Below, piece by piece: positions 27,544 to 38,231 of a stretch of DNA of 64,000 bases. A program made the position numbers and the translations under genes. The stretch is from Halobacillus fulvus (GTDB lineage: Bacteria; Bacillota; Bacilli; Bacillales; Halobacillaceae): assembly GCA_004078665.1 (NCBI GenBank), contig SCFO01000001.1, positions 398,377-462,376 on the forward strand, given 5' to 3'. Under the pieces are notes generated by a model. That model was not told where the DNA came from. It made no database searches and saw only the letters and a program-made list of their open reading frames with translations. Each line of letters opens with the position of its first letter. Within the stretch, counting starts at the first letter, position 1.

Positions 27544-27573
27544 TTGTCAAAACGTGCATGGTTAAGGTAAGAT
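27544..27573 (+). promoter_or_regulatory. Candidate promoter of bkdR
   Basis: TTGTCA at about 27544 and TAAGAT about 18 nt further on lie some 30 nt before the bkdR start. The match is moderate. Confidence 0.4.
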
Positions 27574-27601
27574 ATAATTGCGCAAAATATTGCAGGGTGT
27601 G

Positions 27602-29683
27602 ATGAAATTGAAACGAGTGTTAATTGTTGGTGCAGGTAAAGGTGGTACGGCCCTGTTAAAACTATTGATGGAAACGGAGCGTATGGAGATCGTTGCTGTC
27701 ATAGATGTTGACCCTGAAGCACCAGGGCTTGCGTTGGCAAGATCCCTGCAAGTTTCGGTAGGGCATGATTGGCGAGCCTGGATACATAAAGAGATTGATA
27801 TTGTCATCGAGGCGACAGGCGACGATCAGGTTTTTAAGGAGATCCGCTCGGCACGTCAACAGACGACAGTGATTATTCCAGGATCTGTGGCTTATATCAC
27901 ATCAGAATTGTTAGAAGAAAAGGAATCTCTTGTACAAGAGCTGAAGCAGCAGACAGAAAATCAGCACTTGATTTTAAACAGTATTCACGATGGAATGATT
28001 GTCATTCAGGCGGATGAGAAGGTTTCATTCATCAACCAAAGTGCAGAGCGAATCCTGGGCATGGAAAAAGATGAAGTTGTGGGTCATCCTATTCATCAGA
28101 TTATTCCAAGCTCACGACTGCCTCAAATCTTAAAATCTAAGAGAAAAGAAGTTAATCAGAAGCTGGAACTTGATAATGGGAAGCGGATCATCACAACACG
28201 CATACCACTCATCGGTTCAGATCAGAATGTGCTCGGTGCCTACGCTGTTTTCCAAGATATTACCGAGGTTGTCGATCTAGCGGAAGAAATAACGAATCTT
28301 AAAGAAGTCCAGACGATGCTTGAAGCGATCATCCAATCTTCTGATGAAGCGATTTCTGTTGTAGATGAAAATGGGAACGGTTTAATGATCAATCCTGCTT
28401 ATACGAGAATCACTGGTTTGACGGAGGGAGACATCGTCGGAAAACCTGCCACGGTCGATATCTCGGAAGGGGAAAGTATGCATATGAAGGTCCTGAAAAC
28501 GCGAAGACCTGTTAGGGGAGTCCGTTTGAAGGTCGGTCCTGCAAAGAAAGACGTGCTCGTAAATGTTGCCCCTGTAATAGTAGACGGAAAGTTAAAAGGA
28601 AGCGTTGGAGTTCTTCATGATGTGACAGAAATTCAATCGTTGACATCAGAGTTGAAACGGGCGAGACAAATTATTCGCAGTTTAGAAGCCAAGTATACGT
28701 TTGATGATATCATTGGACGCTCACCCGAGATGACGCTGGCCTTAGAGCAAGCGAAGGTAGGGGCCAAAACACCAGCTACCGTCCTTTTAAGAGGCGAATC
28801 TGGCACGGGGAAAGAATTGTTCGCCCATGCGATCCATAATGAAAGTAAGCGACGACATAATAAATTTATTCGTGTGAACTGTGCGGCCATTGACGAGTCG
28901 ATCCTTGAAAGTGAGCTGTTCGGCTATGAAGATGGAGCATTCTCAGGTGCCAAGCGTGGTGGTAAGAAGGGTCTGTTCGAAGAAGCGAATCACGGCAGCA
29001 TCTTCTTAGACGAAATCGGAGAACTGACGCTTTCGATGCAGGCCAAGCTTCTAAGGGTGCTTCAGGAGAATGAAATCGTTCGTGTAGGGGGAAGAAAGTC
29101 GGTTCCTGTAGATGTGCGTGTCATTGCCGCCACGAATATTAATCTTGAAAAAGCGATTATGACCAAAACGTTCCGTGAAGATCTTTACTACCGGTTGAAT
29201 CGATTGCCGATTTACATTCCGCCTTTAAGAGAGAGGAATGAAGACATGAAGCCGCTCGTCGAATATTTAGTACAAAAATTAAATGAAGACTACGGCAGGA
29301 ATATCAAAGCAGTCTCACAAGAAGCATTGGACAAACTCGAAGATTATGAATGGCCAGGAAATGTTCGTGAACTTGAAAATGTGATGGGTAGAGCAATGAT
29401 CTATATGGATCATCAGGAGGAGACGATTCTTGCCAAACATATTCCATTGTTGAAAAAAAGAGATCTTCATCCAACAGATGATTCTTCCCTAACGAAATGG
29501 ACCGGTGAAAAGCTGCAGGAAGCCGTGGATCTTTATGAAAAACAGCTGTTAGCCGATGCTTATATGGCCCATCAATTCAATAAAACACAAACAGCCAAGG
29601 CGCTCGGGATCTCGATCAGGAACTTATACTATAAACTCGAGAAATATAACCTTGATAAAGACAGTATGCAAAATTTTTCATAA
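27602..29683 (+). CDS. bkdR: Sigma-54-dependent activator BkdR
   Basis: The start at ATG 27602 ([12 protein letters not shown]) follows AGGGTG; the frame extends slightly upstream through a TTG. The product has 693 residues. An N-terminal Rossmann-like domain ([13 protein letters not shown]) is followed by two PAS domains (about 115-230 and 240-355) and the AAA+ domain with Walker [16 protein letters not shown] loop stands in place of GAFTGA, and a Fis-type HTH closes the C terminus. It activates the bkd operon with SigL in B. subtilis. PAS sensing of keto-acids or acyl-CoA is inference. Confidence 0.95.
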   Translation: MKLKRVLIVGAGKGGTALLKLLMETERMEIVAVIDVDPEAPGLALARSLQVSVGHDWRAWIHKEIDIVIEATGDDQVFKEIRSARQQTTVIIPGSVAYITSELLEEKESLVQELKQQTENQHLILNSIHDGMIVIQADEKVSFINQSAERILGMEKDEVVGHPIHQIIPSSRLPQILKSKRKEVNQKLELDNGKRIITTRIPLIGSDQNVLGAYAVFQDITEVVDLAEEITNLKEVQTMLEAIIQSSDEAISVVDENGNGLMINPAYTRITGLTEGDIVGKPATVDISEGESMHMKVLKTRRPVRGVRLKVGPAKKDVLVNVAPVIVDGKLKGSVGVLHDVTEIQSLTSELKRARQIIRSLEAKYTFDDIIGRSPEMTLALEQAKVGAKTPATVLLRGESGTGKELFAHAIHNESKRRHNKFIRVNCAAIDESILESELFGYEDGAFSGAKRGGKKGLFEEANHGSIFLDEIGELTLSMQAKLLRVLQENEIVRVGGRKSVPVDVRVIAATNINLEKAIMTKTFREDLYYRLNRLPIYIPPLRERNEDMKPLVEYLVQKLNEDYGRNIKAVSQEALDKLEDYEWPGNVRELENVMGRAMIYMDHQEETILAKHIPLLKKRDLHPTDDSSLTKWTGEKLQEAVDLYEKQLLADAYMAHQFNKTQTAKALGISIRNLYYKLEKYNLDKDSMQNFS

Positions 29684-29745
29684 ATCATAATAGCATCATG
29701 AGTCAACAAGGAACGATTGCTGTAAAGAAGCGAAGAGGTGACAAA

Positions 29746-30642
29746 ATGAAGACTTTAGATGAGTTAATCACAAGAGTCGATCAACAAGAGCTTAAAACAG
29801 TAGCCGTCGCCCAGGCGGCAGATGTAGAAGTGTTAAAGGCTGTAAAGATCTCTTATGAAAAAGGGATGTGCCGCTTTCTTCTTACGGGAAACCGAAAGAA
29901 GATTGAACAGAAAGCGGAAGAAGCTGGACTGAACCTATCAGACAGCCGCATCGAAATAGCGGATACGGGGGAACAGGACGCAGCGATAGAGGCTGTCAAA
30001 GCGGTCCATCAAGAAAAAGCACAGGTTGTTATGAAAGGGAATGTTGATACAAAAACGTTGCTGAAAGCTGTACTCGATAAACAGTTTGGTTTAAGAGGAA
30101 GAGGAGTTCTCTCACATGTAGCACTGTTCGAAGTGCCCGGTCAGGATAAACTGATCTTTTTAACAGATGCTGGGATGAATATCGCGCCGACCCTAGAAGA
30201 AAAAGTTCATATTATAAATAATGCTGTCTCGATTGCGAATCGTTCCGGCTGGGAGCAGCCGAAAGTGGCCGTGCTAGCAGCCGTGGAAGTCGTGAATTCT
30301 TCGATGCCAGCTACGGAAGACGCAGCGATATTGACCCAAATGAACCGAAGAGGTCAAATTAGGAACTGCCTTGTTGACGGCCCTCTTGCGTTTGATAATG
30401 CGGTCGATAAACGAGCGGCGGAACAGAAAAACATTCGGTCAGAGGTTGCTGGCGATGCAGATGTACTCGTGGTACCGACGATAGAGACGGCCAACGCTCT
30501 CTACAAATCATTCATGTATTTTGCCAAAGCTAAAGTTGCCGCTGTTATAAGTGGAGCAAAAGCTCCAATTGTTCTGACGTCTCGAGCAGATACGGCAGAA
30601 AGCAAAGTTTATTCATTAGCATTGGCTCTACAAAGTTCATAA
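29746..30642 (+). CDS. ptb: Phosphate butyryltransferase
   Basis: The start at ATG 29746 (MKTLDELI) lies 6 nt after GAAGAGGTG; the frame extends to 29698 without a good SD. The product has 298 residues and is a PTA/PTB-family fold with the KGNVDTKTLLKAVL motif. It exchanges CoA for phosphate on butyryl- and branched acyl-CoA. With Buk it recovers ATP from branched-chain amino acid breakdown. First gene of the bkd operon. Confidence 0.96.
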   Translation: MKTLDELITRVDQQELKTVAVAQAADVEVLKAVKISYEKGMCRFLLTGNRKKIEQKAEEAGLNLSDSRIEIADTGEQDAAIEAVKAVHQEKAQVVMKGNVDTKTLLKAVLDKQFGLRGRGVLSHVALFEVPGQDKLIFLTDAGMNIAPTLEEKVHIINNAVSIANRSGWEQPKVAVLAAVEVVNSSMPATEDAAILTQMNRRGQIRNCLVDGPLAFDNAVDKRAAEQKNIRSEVAGDADVLVVPTIETANALYKSFMYFAKAKVAAVISGAKAPIVLTSRADTAESKVYSLALALQSS

Positions 30643-30657
30643 TAGGAGGAATTTACA

Positions 30658-31752
30658 ATGGAAATGTTTACTTATATGGAGAAATACGACTACGAACAAC
30701 TGGTATTCTGTCAGGATCAGCAATCCGGATTGAAAGCCATCATTGCCATTCATGATACGACTTTAGGACCCGCTCTTGGTGGAACGAGGATGTGGACGTA
30801 TAGTTCCGAAGAAGATGCGATTGAAGATGCCCTTCGCTTGGCGAAAGGGATGACGTATAAGAATGCAGCGGCAGGTTTGAATCTTGGTGGAGGAAAAACC
30901 GTTATTATCGGGGATCCGAAACAAGATAAGAACGAAGAAATGTTCCGTGCTTTCGGTCGCTATATTCAAGGGCTTAATGGACGTTACATTACAGCTGAGG
31001 ATGTAGGGACAACCGTTCAGGATATGGACTTGATTCATGAAGAAACGGATTATGTCACAGGAATTTCTCCTGCCTTTGGATCTTCGGGTAATCCGTCTCC
31101 AGTGACCGCTTATGGAGTGTACCGGGGAATGAAGGCAGCCGCAAAAGAAGGCTTCGGCTCGGATTCTCTCGAAGGGAAGACAATCGCTGTACAGGGTGTA
31201 GGAAACGTTGCGTATAACCTTTGCCGTCATTTACATGAAGAAGGCGCTCAATTGATCGTCACAGATATTAATAAAGAAGCGGTAAACCGTGCCGTCGAAG
31301 AGTTCGGAGCTCGTGCTGTGGATCCCGACGACATTTACAGCGTAGATTGTGATATTTATGCACCATGTGCGCTAGGAGCGACAATTAATGATGACACAAT
31401 CCCTCAGCTAAAAGCCAAAGTGGTTGCAGGTGCTGCGAACAACCAATTGAAAGAAACGAAGCACGGAGACATCCTTCACGAAAAAGGAATTGTGTATACA
31501 CCGGACTACGTGATCAATGCCGGCGGTGTGATTAACGTAGCAGACGAGCTCCACGGTTATAACAAAGATCGAGCGATGAAGCGTGTCGAGACGATTTACG
31601 AGAATGTTTCCCGCGTGTTTGAAATTTCAAGACGTGACGGAATTCCGACGTATCTTGCAGCCGACCGGATGGCAGAAGAGCGGATCGAGCGCATGCGCAG
31701 ATCACGCAGTCAATTTCTGCAAAACGGCCATCACATCTTGAGTAGAAAATAA
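30658..31752 (+). CDS. bcd: Leucine dehydrogenase
   Basis: 364 residues. Catalytic lysine region [18 protein letters not shown], and a Rossmann dinucleotide motif [10 protein letters not shown] in the C-terminal half. It deaminates Leu, Ile and Val with NAD to the 2-keto acids used by the BKD complex encoded downstream. AGGAGGAATTT precedes the ATG. Confidence 0.97.
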   Translation: MEMFTYMEKYDYEQLVFCQDQQSGLKAIIAIHDTTLGPALGGTRMWTYSSEEDAIEDALRLAKGMTYKNAAAGLNLGGGKTVIIGDPKQDKNEEMFRAFGRYIQGLNGRYITAEDVGTTVQDMDLIHEETDYVTGISPAFGSSGNPSPVTAYGVYRGMKAAAKEGFGSDSLEGKTIAVQGVGNVAYNLCRHLHEEGAQLIVTDINKEAVNRAVEEFGARAVDPDDIYSVDCDIYAPCALGATINDDTIPQLKAKVVAGAANNQLKETKHGDILHEKGIVYTPDYVINAGGVINVADELHGYNKDRAMKRVETIYENVSRVFEISRRDGIPTYLAADRMAEERIERMRRSRSQFLQNGHHILSRK

Positions 31753-31772
31753 AGTAACGGAGGTCAAAGGCA

Positions 31773-32858
31773 GTGCAAACCCATCGAATTCTCGTCATAA
31801 ATCCGGGGTCGACTTCAACAAAGATCGGCGTCTTTGACGATAAGGAAGTAGTTTTTGAAAAATCTATTCGTCATACAGTTGATGAAATCAATCAATTTAA
31901 ACGAATCATAGACCAATATGAATTCAGGAAAAACGTCATTTTGGACGAGTTGGACCGTGAAGGGATCAATATTAGTAAGCTGAGCGCTGTGTGCGGCCGT
32001 GGCGGATTGTTACGTCCGATTGAAGGCGGGACCTATCAGGTGAATGACGCGATGCTTGAAGATTTGAAGAACGGATACAATGGAGAGCACGCTTCAAACC
32101 TCGGAGGCATCATTGCCAATGAGATCGCAAAAGGTTTGAATATAGAAGCGTATATAGTAGATCCAGTTGTAGTAGATGAACTTCATGATTTGGCAAGAGT
32201 GTCTGGTGTCCCTGAGATTCCAAGAAAAAGTATTTTTCATGCATTAAATCAAAAAGCTGTAGCGAGAAGAGCAGCTGAAGATCTTCACATGCCTTACCGT
32301 GAAGCCCGTTTAATCGTAGCCCATATGGGTGGGGGCATTACGGTCGGAGCCCACGCCAATGGGCGCGTCATTGATGTGAACAACGGTTTGCATGGAGACG
32401 GTCCTTTTTCTCCTGAACGGGCGGGTACTGTACCTGCCGGGGACCTCGTGTCCTTATGTTTCTCAGGGCAGTATTACCGCGATGAAATTATGAAAAAGCT
32501 AGTCGGACAAGGTGGCTTGATGGCATACCTCGATACGAACGATGCGCGTGAAGTTGAAACGATGGTCGAACATGGAGACCGGAAAGCGAAACTTGTATTT
32601 GATGCGATGGCTTATCAAATTGCCAAAGAAATCGGAAGCATGAGCTCTGTTTTGGAGGGGAAAGTCGACGCAATCGCGCTTACAGGAGGGCTCGCCTACG
32701 GGAAATCATTCATTGAAGAGATATCCCGTCGGGTTCATTGGATCGCGGATGTTCTCGTCTATCCGGGAGAGAATGAGTTAGAGGCTCTCAATGAAGGAAC
32801 GTTAAGAATTTTGAATAAAGAAGAACTCCCTAAACAATATCCTAATTTTACGGAATAG
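31773..32858 (+). CDS. buk: Butyrate (branched-chain acyl) kinase
   Basis: 361 residues with a GTG start 8-9 nt after ACGGAGGTC. Acetokinase-family motifs: [12 protein letters not shown] at the N terminus, [11 protein letters not shown], and GGLAYGKSF near the end. It makes ATP from butyryl phosphate or branched acyl phosphates produced by Ptb. Confidence 0.96.
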   Translation: MQTHRILVINPGSTSTKIGVFDDKEVVFEKSIRHTVDEINQFKRIIDQYEFRKNVILDELDREGINISKLSAVCGRGGLLRPIEGGTYQVNDAMLEDLKNGYNGEHASNLGGIIANEIAKGLNIEAYIVDPVVVDELHDLARVSGVPEIPRKSIFHALNQKAVARRAAEDLHMPYREARLIVAHMGGGITVGAHANGRVIDVNNGLHGDGPFSPERAGTVPAGDLVSLCFSGQYYRDEIMKKLVGQGGLMAYLDTNDAREVETMVEHGDRKAKLVFDAMAYQIAKEIGSMSSVLEGKVDAIALTGGLAYGKSFIEEISRRVHWIADVLVYPGENELEALNEGTLRILNKEELPKQYPNFTE

Positions 32859-32873
32859 AAAGGAGAGACTCTG

Positions 32874-34295
32874 ATGGCAACAGAATATGATCTGGTCATC
32901 CTAGGTGGAGGAACGGGTGGTTATGTGGCGGCCATCCGTGCCTCAAAACTCGGCTTAAAGACAGCCATTGTAGAAAAGCGCGAACTCGGAGGAACATGTT
33001 TACATCGAGGTTGTATTCCTTCCAAAGCGTTACTTAGAAGTGCGGAGGTGTTCCGCCAGACAAAAGAGGCGGACACGTTCGGAATTGAAACCGAAGCGCC
33101 AACCCTGAATTTCACTAAAGTTCAAGAACGAAAGCAAGGGATTATTGATACTCTTCATAAGGGTGTTCAAGGATTGATGAAAAAAGGGAAAATCGACGTT
33201 TATGAAGGTTTTGGCAGAATATTAGGCCCGTCTATTTTTTCACCGACAGCAGGTACGATTTCTGTTGAGATGAATAACGGAGAAGAAAATGAAATGCTGA
33301 TTCCCAAAAATGTGTTGGTTGCGACAGGATCCAGCCCAAAAACTTTGCCTGGGCTCGATGTTGACGGCGAATATGTCATGACATCAGATGAAGCTTTAAG
33401 TATGGAGGAACTTCCTTCGTCCATTATCATCGTCGGCGGAGGCGTCATCGGGATCGAATGGGCCTCAATGCTTGCAGATTTCGGAGTCGAGGTTACCGTC
33501 CTTGAATATCTTCCAACTATTTTACCAACGGAGGATAAGGATATCTCGAACGAAATGTTGAAACAACTGAAGAAAAAAGGTGTTCGCATCATAATCGGTG
33601 CAGAAGTGATCCCGGATACGCTTGAGAAGGCGGGAGGTATTCAGATCAAAGCGAAGGTCGATGGAAAAGAAGAGACCTTTGAAGCGGATCGGATGCTTGT
33701 ATCTGTCGGTAGGTCCGCCAACGTAACCAACATTGGCCTTGAAAACACAGATATCGTCGTTGACAAAGGATTCATTCAGACGAATTCTATGTACCAGACG
33801 AAAGAAAGTCATATCTATGCAATCGGAGATGTGATCGGTGGGATGCAGCTTGCCCACGTAGCCTCCCACGAAGGAATTATTGCGGTAGAGCATATGGCAG
33901 ATCAGGCCCCACATCCAATGAATCATGAGCAGGTTCCTACATGCATTTACTCAAATCCTGAAGTAGCAAGTGTAGGACTCACAGAAGAACAGGCCAAGGA
34001 ACATGGCTATGAAATTAAGGTAGGCAAGTTTCCATTCCAAGCGATCGGCAAAGCCTTGGTTTTCGGTGAAACAGACGGGTTTGTCAAAATCATTGCCGAT
34101 AAACAATCCGATGACCTTTTAGGGGTTCATATGATTGGCCCTCATGTGACGGACATGATTTCAGAAGCGGGTCTCGCCAAAGTCCTTGATGCAACACCGT
34201 GGGAAATCGCTGAGAGTATCCACCCTCATCCAACGCTTTCAGAAGCGATTGGAGAAGCGGCGATGGCAGTTGACGGGAACCAAATACACGGATAG
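32874..34295 (+). CDS. lpdV: Dihydrolipoamide dehydrogenase (E3) of the BKD complex
   Basis: 473 residues. The FAD motif GGGTGGYVAAIRA is followed by the redox disulfide GGTCLHRGCIPSK. The NAD site GGGVIGIEWASML and the C-terminal HPHPTLSE with the active-site His-Glu pair are also present. It reoxidises the lipoyl group of BkdB. It sits in the canonical operon place between buk and the E1 genes. Confidence 0.97.
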   Translation: MATEYDLVILGGGTGGYVAAIRASKLGLKTAIVEKRELGGTCLHRGCIPSKALLRSAEVFRQTKEADTFGIETEAPTLNFTKVQERKQGIIDTLHKGVQGLMKKGKIDVYEGFGRILGPSIFSPTAGTISVEMNNGEENEMLIPKNVLVATGSSPKTLPGLDVDGEYVMTSDEALSMEELPSSIIIVGGGVIGIEWASMLADFGVEVTVLEYLPTILPTEDKDISNEMLKQLKKKGVRIIIGAEVIPDTLEKAGGIQIKAKVDGKEETFEADRMLVSVGRSANVTNIGLENTDIVVDKGFIQTNSMYQTKESHIYAIGDVIGGMQLAHVASHEGIIAVEHMADQAPHPMNHEQVPTCIYSNPEVASVGLTEEQAKEHGYEIKVGKFPFQAIGKALVFGETDGFVKIIADKQSDDLLGVHMIGPHVTDMISEAGLAKVLDATPWEIAESIHPHPTLSEAIGEAAMAVDGNQIHG

Positions 34296-34313
34296 ACAAA
34301 AGGAGGGAGCCAT

Positions 34314-35309
34314 ATGGCTGAAAATCGACATAAATCACTAGGATTAACGGATGAACAAGTACTGGATATGTTTCGTACCATGCTTTTAGCAAGAAAAATT
34401 GATGAACGCATGTGGTTATTAAACCGTGCAGGTAAAATTCCTTTCGTCATTTCCTGTCAGGGACAGGAAGCGGCGCAAGTCGGAGCATCGTTTGCTTTGG
34501 ACCGTGAGAAAGACTATGCTCTTCCTTACTACCGCGATATGGGAGTCGTCCTATCTTTTGGAATGACCGCAAAAGATTTGATGCTCTCCGGTTTTGCCAA
34601 AGCAGAGGACCCTAACTCAGGTGGACGTCAAATGCCCGGTCACTTCGGGCAAAAGAAAAACCGGATTGTCACAGGATCTTCACCAGTTACGACACAAGTG
34701 CCACATGCTGTCGGAATCGCATTGGCAGGAAAAATGGAGAAGAAGGATTTTGTTTCCATTGTAACGTTCGGAGAAGGATCCTCGAACCAGGGAGACTTCC
34801 ACGAAGGCGCAAACTTCGCCGGTGTCCATAAGCTGCCTGTAATTTTCATGGTAGAAAACAACAAATACGCGATCTCTGTACCAGTGTCCAAACAGTTGGC
34901 ATGCGAGAAAGTGTCAGACCGGGCCATCGGATACGGCATGCCTGGGTTTACCGTCGATGGGAATGACCCTCTGGCCGTATATGAAGCTGTCAAAGCGGCA
35001 GCGGATCGAGGAAGAAAAGGAGAAGGGCCGACACTGATCGAGACCGTTTCTTACCGTCTGACTCCTCACTCCAGCGATGATGACGATCGTACGTATCGTG
35101 AAAAAGAAGAAGTCGAAGAAGCGAAGAAGAAAGATTCGATCGTTACATTCGCAAATTACTTAAGGGAACAAAATATTTTAACCGAAGAAAAAGAACAAGA
35201 GCTGAATGACGAAATCAATGACATCGTCAACGAAGCCACCGATTATGCAGAAAAGGCCGCTTATGCAGAAGCGGAGTCTGCAATGAAATATGTGTACGAA
35301 GAAGAGTAA
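34314..35309 (+). CDS. bkdAA: Branched-chain keto-acid dehydrogenase E1 alpha
   Basis: 331 residues. The thiamine diphosphate motif GEGSSNQGDFHEGANFA is complete, and the substrate and phosphorylation-loop region SYRLTPHSSDDD follows. Pairs with BkdAB to decarboxylate branched 2-keto acids. AAAGGAGGG lies before the ATG. Confidence 0.97.
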   Translation: MAENRHKSLGLTDEQVLDMFRTMLLARKIDERMWLLNRAGKIPFVISCQGQEAAQVGASFALDREKDYALPYYRDMGVVLSFGMTAKDLMLSGFAKAEDPNSGGRQMPGHFGQKKNRIVTGSSPVTTQVPHAVGIALAGKMEKKDFVSIVTFGEGSSNQGDFHEGANFAGVHKLPVIFMVENNKYAISVPVSKQLACEKVSDRAIGYGMPGFTVDGNDPLAVYEAVKAAADRGRKGEGPTLIETVSYRLTPHSSDDDDRTYREKEEVEEAKKKDSIVTFANYLREQNILTEEKEQELNDEINDIVNEATDYAEKAAYAEAESAMKYVYEEE

Positions 35310-35324
35310 GGAGGGGAAGTCCAC

Positions 35325-36308
35325 ATGCCAGTATTATCTTATATCCAAGCCGTCACACAGGCATTAAAAGAAGAAATGCAACGTGATGAAAAAGTGTTTA
35401 TCTTAGGAGAAGACGTTGGTAAACGTGGAGGGGTGTTCCGTGCGACGGATGGTCTTTATGATGAATTTGGGGAAGATCGCGTGCTCGATACACCGCTTGC
35501 GGAGTCTGCCATTGCAGGGGTAGGAATCGGAGCGGCTATGTACGGAATGCGGCCCGTAGCGGAAATGCAATTTGCTGATTTCATCATGCCGGCAGTCAAC
35601 CAGATTATTTCAGAAGCAGCCAAAATCCGTTACCGTTCCAACAATGACTGGAGTGCTCCGATTACTATTCGTGCTCCATATGGTGGGGGCGTTCACGGTG
35701 CACTTTATCACTCCCAGTCCGTGGAAGCTCTGTTTGCGAACCAGCCGGGCCTTAAAATCGTCATGCCGTCCACTCCATACGACGTAAAAGGTTTATTGAA
35801 GGCTTCGATTCGCGACAATGATCCTGTGCTTTTCTTCGAACATAAACGGGCCTACCGTCTAATCAAAGGGGAAGTTCCTTCGGAGGATTACACCTTACCT
35901 ATCGGGAAAGCTGATGTGAAACGGGAAGGATCGGACATTACAGTGATCACGTATGGTCTATGCGTCCATTTCGCTCTACAAGCTGCAGAGAAGCTGGCGG
36001 AAGAAGGAATCGATGCGCATATTTTAGACTTACGCACGGTTTATCCGCTTGACCAAGAGGCTATCATTGAGGCGGCTTCTAAGACAGGCAAAGTGCTGCT
36101 CGTAACAGAAGATAATAAAGAAGGCGGAATCATTTCAGAAGTATCCGCTATTATTAGTGAAAACTGCCTGTTTGACCTCGATGCGCCTGTCAAACGCTTG
36201 GCCGGACCGGACGTCCCATCCATGCCTTACGCACCAACAATGGAAAAATACTTCATGATGAATCCTGACAAAGTTGAAAAAGCGATGCGTGATCTCGCAG
36301 AATTTTAA
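35325..36308 (+). CDS. bkdAB: Branched-chain keto-acid dehydrogenase E1 beta
   Basis: 327 residues of the transketolase-like beta subunit. EDVGKRGGVFRAT, the DTPLAESAIAGVGIG segment with the cofactor-activating glutamate, and the C-terminal domain are all present. It forms the alpha2beta2 E1 with BkdAA, 15 nt upstream. Confidence 0.97.
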   Translation: MPVLSYIQAVTQALKEEMQRDEKVFILGEDVGKRGGVFRATDGLYDEFGEDRVLDTPLAESAIAGVGIGAAMYGMRPVAEMQFADFIMPAVNQIISEAAKIRYRSNNDWSAPITIRAPYGGGVHGALYHSQSVEALFANQPGLKIVMPSTPYDVKGLLKASIRDNDPVLFFEHKRAYRLIKGEVPSEDYTLPIGKADVKREGSDITVITYGLCVHFALQAAEKLAEEGIDAHILDLRTVYPLDQEAIIEAASKTGKVLLVTEDNKEGGIISEVSAIISENCLFDLDAPVKRLAGPDVPSMPYAPTMEKYFMMNPDKVEKAMRDLAEF

Positions 36309-36323
36309 AAAGGAGGAATTCCT

Positions 36324-37616
36324 GTGGGTTTAGAAAAAATTAACATGCCCCAGCTTGGTGAGAGTGTCACAGAAGGTACGATCAGCACATGGCTCGTCCA
36401 GCCCGGGGATCAGGTAAATAAATATGATCCAATTGCCGAAGTCATGACAGATAAAGTGAATGCTGAAGTTCCTTCTTCTTTTACAGGCGTTATCAAAGAG
36501 CTGGTGGCAAATGAGGGAGATACGATCGAAGTAGGCGATCTAATGTGTTATGTAGAAGTAGAAGGGGCGGGTTCTGCCGAAGAAAAACCAGAACCACCTG
36601 TAGAGAAATCTGAGCCTGGAAAACAGGAATCTTCTTCATCGGAGGCGCCAAAACAGGAAAAGCCGAAACAAGAAAAGAGCGGAAAGAAACGCTATTCTCC
36701 TGCGGTTATGACGCTTGCTCAAGAGCATGACATTGATTTGAACCTCGTAGAAGGATCAGGTAGAGGTGGAAGAATCACTCGTAAGGATCTTGAGAAAATC
36801 ATTGAGAGTGGAGAGGTTCCTAAACCAGCTGAGTCGAAGGAACAACCTGCACAAAAGACAGAACCTACACAGCCGTCCACGCCACAAGCAGCAGAAGCAA
36901 ACGTTCAAACAGGAGAAGGCGATATCGAAATTCCTGTCACGGGTGTTCGAAAAGCGATCGCAGCGAATATGGTGAAATCCAAGACGGAAATCCCGCACGC
37001 GTGGATGATGGTCGAAGTTGACGTAACGAATCTTGTCAATTTGAGAAATGCCAAAAAAAATCAATTCAAGAAACAAGAAGGTTACAGCCTTACGTATTTC
37101 GCTTTCTTCGTTAAAGCGGTAGCACAGGCGCTGAAGGAATACCCGCAGCTAAACAGCACATGGGCTGGGGATAAGATCATTCAGCGAAAAGCGATCAACC
37201 TTAACATTGCAGTCGCAAAAGAGGACGAGCTGTTTGTTCCTGTCATTCGTGATGCTGATGAAAAGAGCATTAAAGGGATTGCCAAGGATATTACAACGCT
37301 TGCCACAAAAGCGCGTGATGGCAAACTGACCTCCAAAGATATGGAAGGCGGAACATTCACCGTCAACAATACAGGCTCATTCGGATCTGTCCAGTCTATG
37401 GGTGTCATCAATCATCCGCAGGCCGCTATCCTGCAGGTGGAGTCCATTGTGAAGAAGCCGGTCTTCCAGGACGGAATGTTCGGAGCCCGGGATATGGTGA
37501 ACTTATGTCTCTCGCTTGACCATCGTGTACTCGATGGGCTTGTGGCAGGGAACTTCCTTGCGCGAGTAAAAGAGATCCTTGAAAAGATGTCAGAGGAAAA
37601 TACATCGATCTATTAA
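36324..37616 (+). CDS. bkdB: Branched-chain keto-acid dehydrogenase E2 (dihydrolipoyl acyltransferase)
   Basis: 430 residues with a GTG start after AAGGAGGAA. One lipoyl domain (about 1-78) with the lipoylated lysine in VMTDKVNAEV, a Glu/Lys/Pro-rich linker, a peripheral subunit-binding domain (YSPAVMTLAQEHDIDL), a second linker, and the catalytic domain ending in the LDHRVLDG active site. It makes branched acyl-CoA primers for iso and anteiso fatty acids. Last gene of the operon. Confidence 0.97.
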   Translation: MGLEKINMPQLGESVTEGTISTWLVQPGDQVNKYDPIAEVMTDKVNAEVPSSFTGVIKELVANEGDTIEVGDLMCYVEVEGAGSAEEKPEPPVEKSEPGKQESSSSEAPKQEKPKQEKSGKKRYSPAVMTLAQEHDIDLNLVEGSGRGGRITRKDLEKIIESGEVPKPAESKEQPAQKTEPTQPSTPQAAEANVQTGEGDIEIPVTGVRKAIAANMVKSKTEIPHAWMMVEVDVTNLVNLRNAKKNQFKKQEGYSLTYFAFFVKAVAQALKEYPQLNSTWAGDKIIQRKAINLNIAVAKEDELFVPVIRDADEKSIKGIAKDITTLATKARDGKLTSKDMEGGTFTVNNTGSFGSVQSMGVINHPQAAILQVESIVKKPVFQDGMFGARDMVNLCLSLDHRVLDGLVAGNFLARVKEILEKMSEENTSIY

Positions 37617-37621
37617 TAAGA

Positions 37622-37653
37622 AAAAGCCGTTCCTTTAAGGGGAGCGGCTTTGC
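37622..37653 (+). terminator. Terminator of the bkd operon
   Basis: AAAGCCG / CGGCTTT outer arms with inner TTCC/GGGGA pairing; the T-run is short. Confidence 0.7.
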
Positions 37654-37670
37654 TCATTGGAACATGAACA

Positions 37671-37699
37671 TTGAAAGCGCGGCGATTACTTGGTAAAAT
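37671..37699 (+). promoter_or_regulatory. Sigma-A promoter of brxB
   Basis: TTGAAA (37671-37676) and TAAAAT (37694-37699) are separated by 17 nt, 35 nt before the start codon. Confidence 0.65.
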
Positions 37700-37733
37700 G
37701 TTCAATAATACTTACTATAAAGGAGCCATGTTG

Positions 37734-38165
37734 ATGGATTTCAATATTTTTATGAATGACGTTGTCACTCAGGCGCGTGATGAAATCACGAAAGCCGGAT
37801 ATGCAGAATTAACGACACCTGAAGAGGTGGACGAGGCTTTAAACCAAGAAGGTACGACACTTGTAATGATCAATTCTGTGTGTGGTTGTGCAGGAGGCAT
37901 TGCCCGCCCAGCGGCATCTCACGCCATTCATTACGATAAACGCCCGGACCACCTTGTGACCGTTTTTGCCGGTCAGGACCGTGAAGCGACGAACAGAGCA
38001 CGTGAATATTTCGAAGGGTATCCTCCATCTTCTCCTTCCTTCGCTTTATTGAAGGACGGAAAGATTCAAACGATGGTGGAGCGTCATGATATCGAAGGCT
38101 TTGATCCGATGGAGGTCATCGGTAAATTACAGCGAAGCTTTGAAGAATATTGTGAAGAAGTATAA
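37734..38165 (+). CDS. brxB: Bacilliredoxin BrxB (YqiW family)
   Basis: The start at ATG 37734 ([10 protein letters not shown]) lies 8 nt after AAGGAG; the frame upstream lacks an SD. The product has 143 residues. It has a thioredoxin-like fold with the [13 protein letters not shown] active site, the CGC motif of the BrxA/BrxB family. It removes bacillithiol from S-bacillithiolated proteins. The placement just after bkdB matches B. subtilis yqiW. Confidence 0.95.
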   Translation: MDFNIFMNDVVTQARDEITKAGYAELTTPEEVDEALNQEGTTLVMINSVCGCAGGIARPAASHAIHYDKRPDHLVTVFAGQDREATNRAREYFEGYPPSSPSFALLKDGKIQTMVERHDIEGFDPMEVIGKLQRSFEEYCEEV

Positions 38166-38173
38166 GAATAATC

Positions 38174-38206
38174 GGGATCTTTGTTCCTTACAAAGGTCCC
38201 TTTTTT
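38174..38206 (+). terminator. Terminator after brxB
   Basis: GGGATCTTTGT / ACAAAGGTCCC is followed by TTTTTT. Confidence 0.85.
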
Positions 38207-38231
38207 CGTCGAAGTTGAGGTGTGTTTCGTT

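Noticed and set aside
29686-29702. CodY-like box near AAAATTTTTCATAAATC upstream of ptb
   Set aside because: About 10 of 15 positions match, which is common by chance in AT-rich DNA.
29684-29745. Sigma-54 -24/-12 element before ptb
   Set aside because: GGAACGATTGC has GG and GC only 7 nt apart instead of 10; no better match in the gap.
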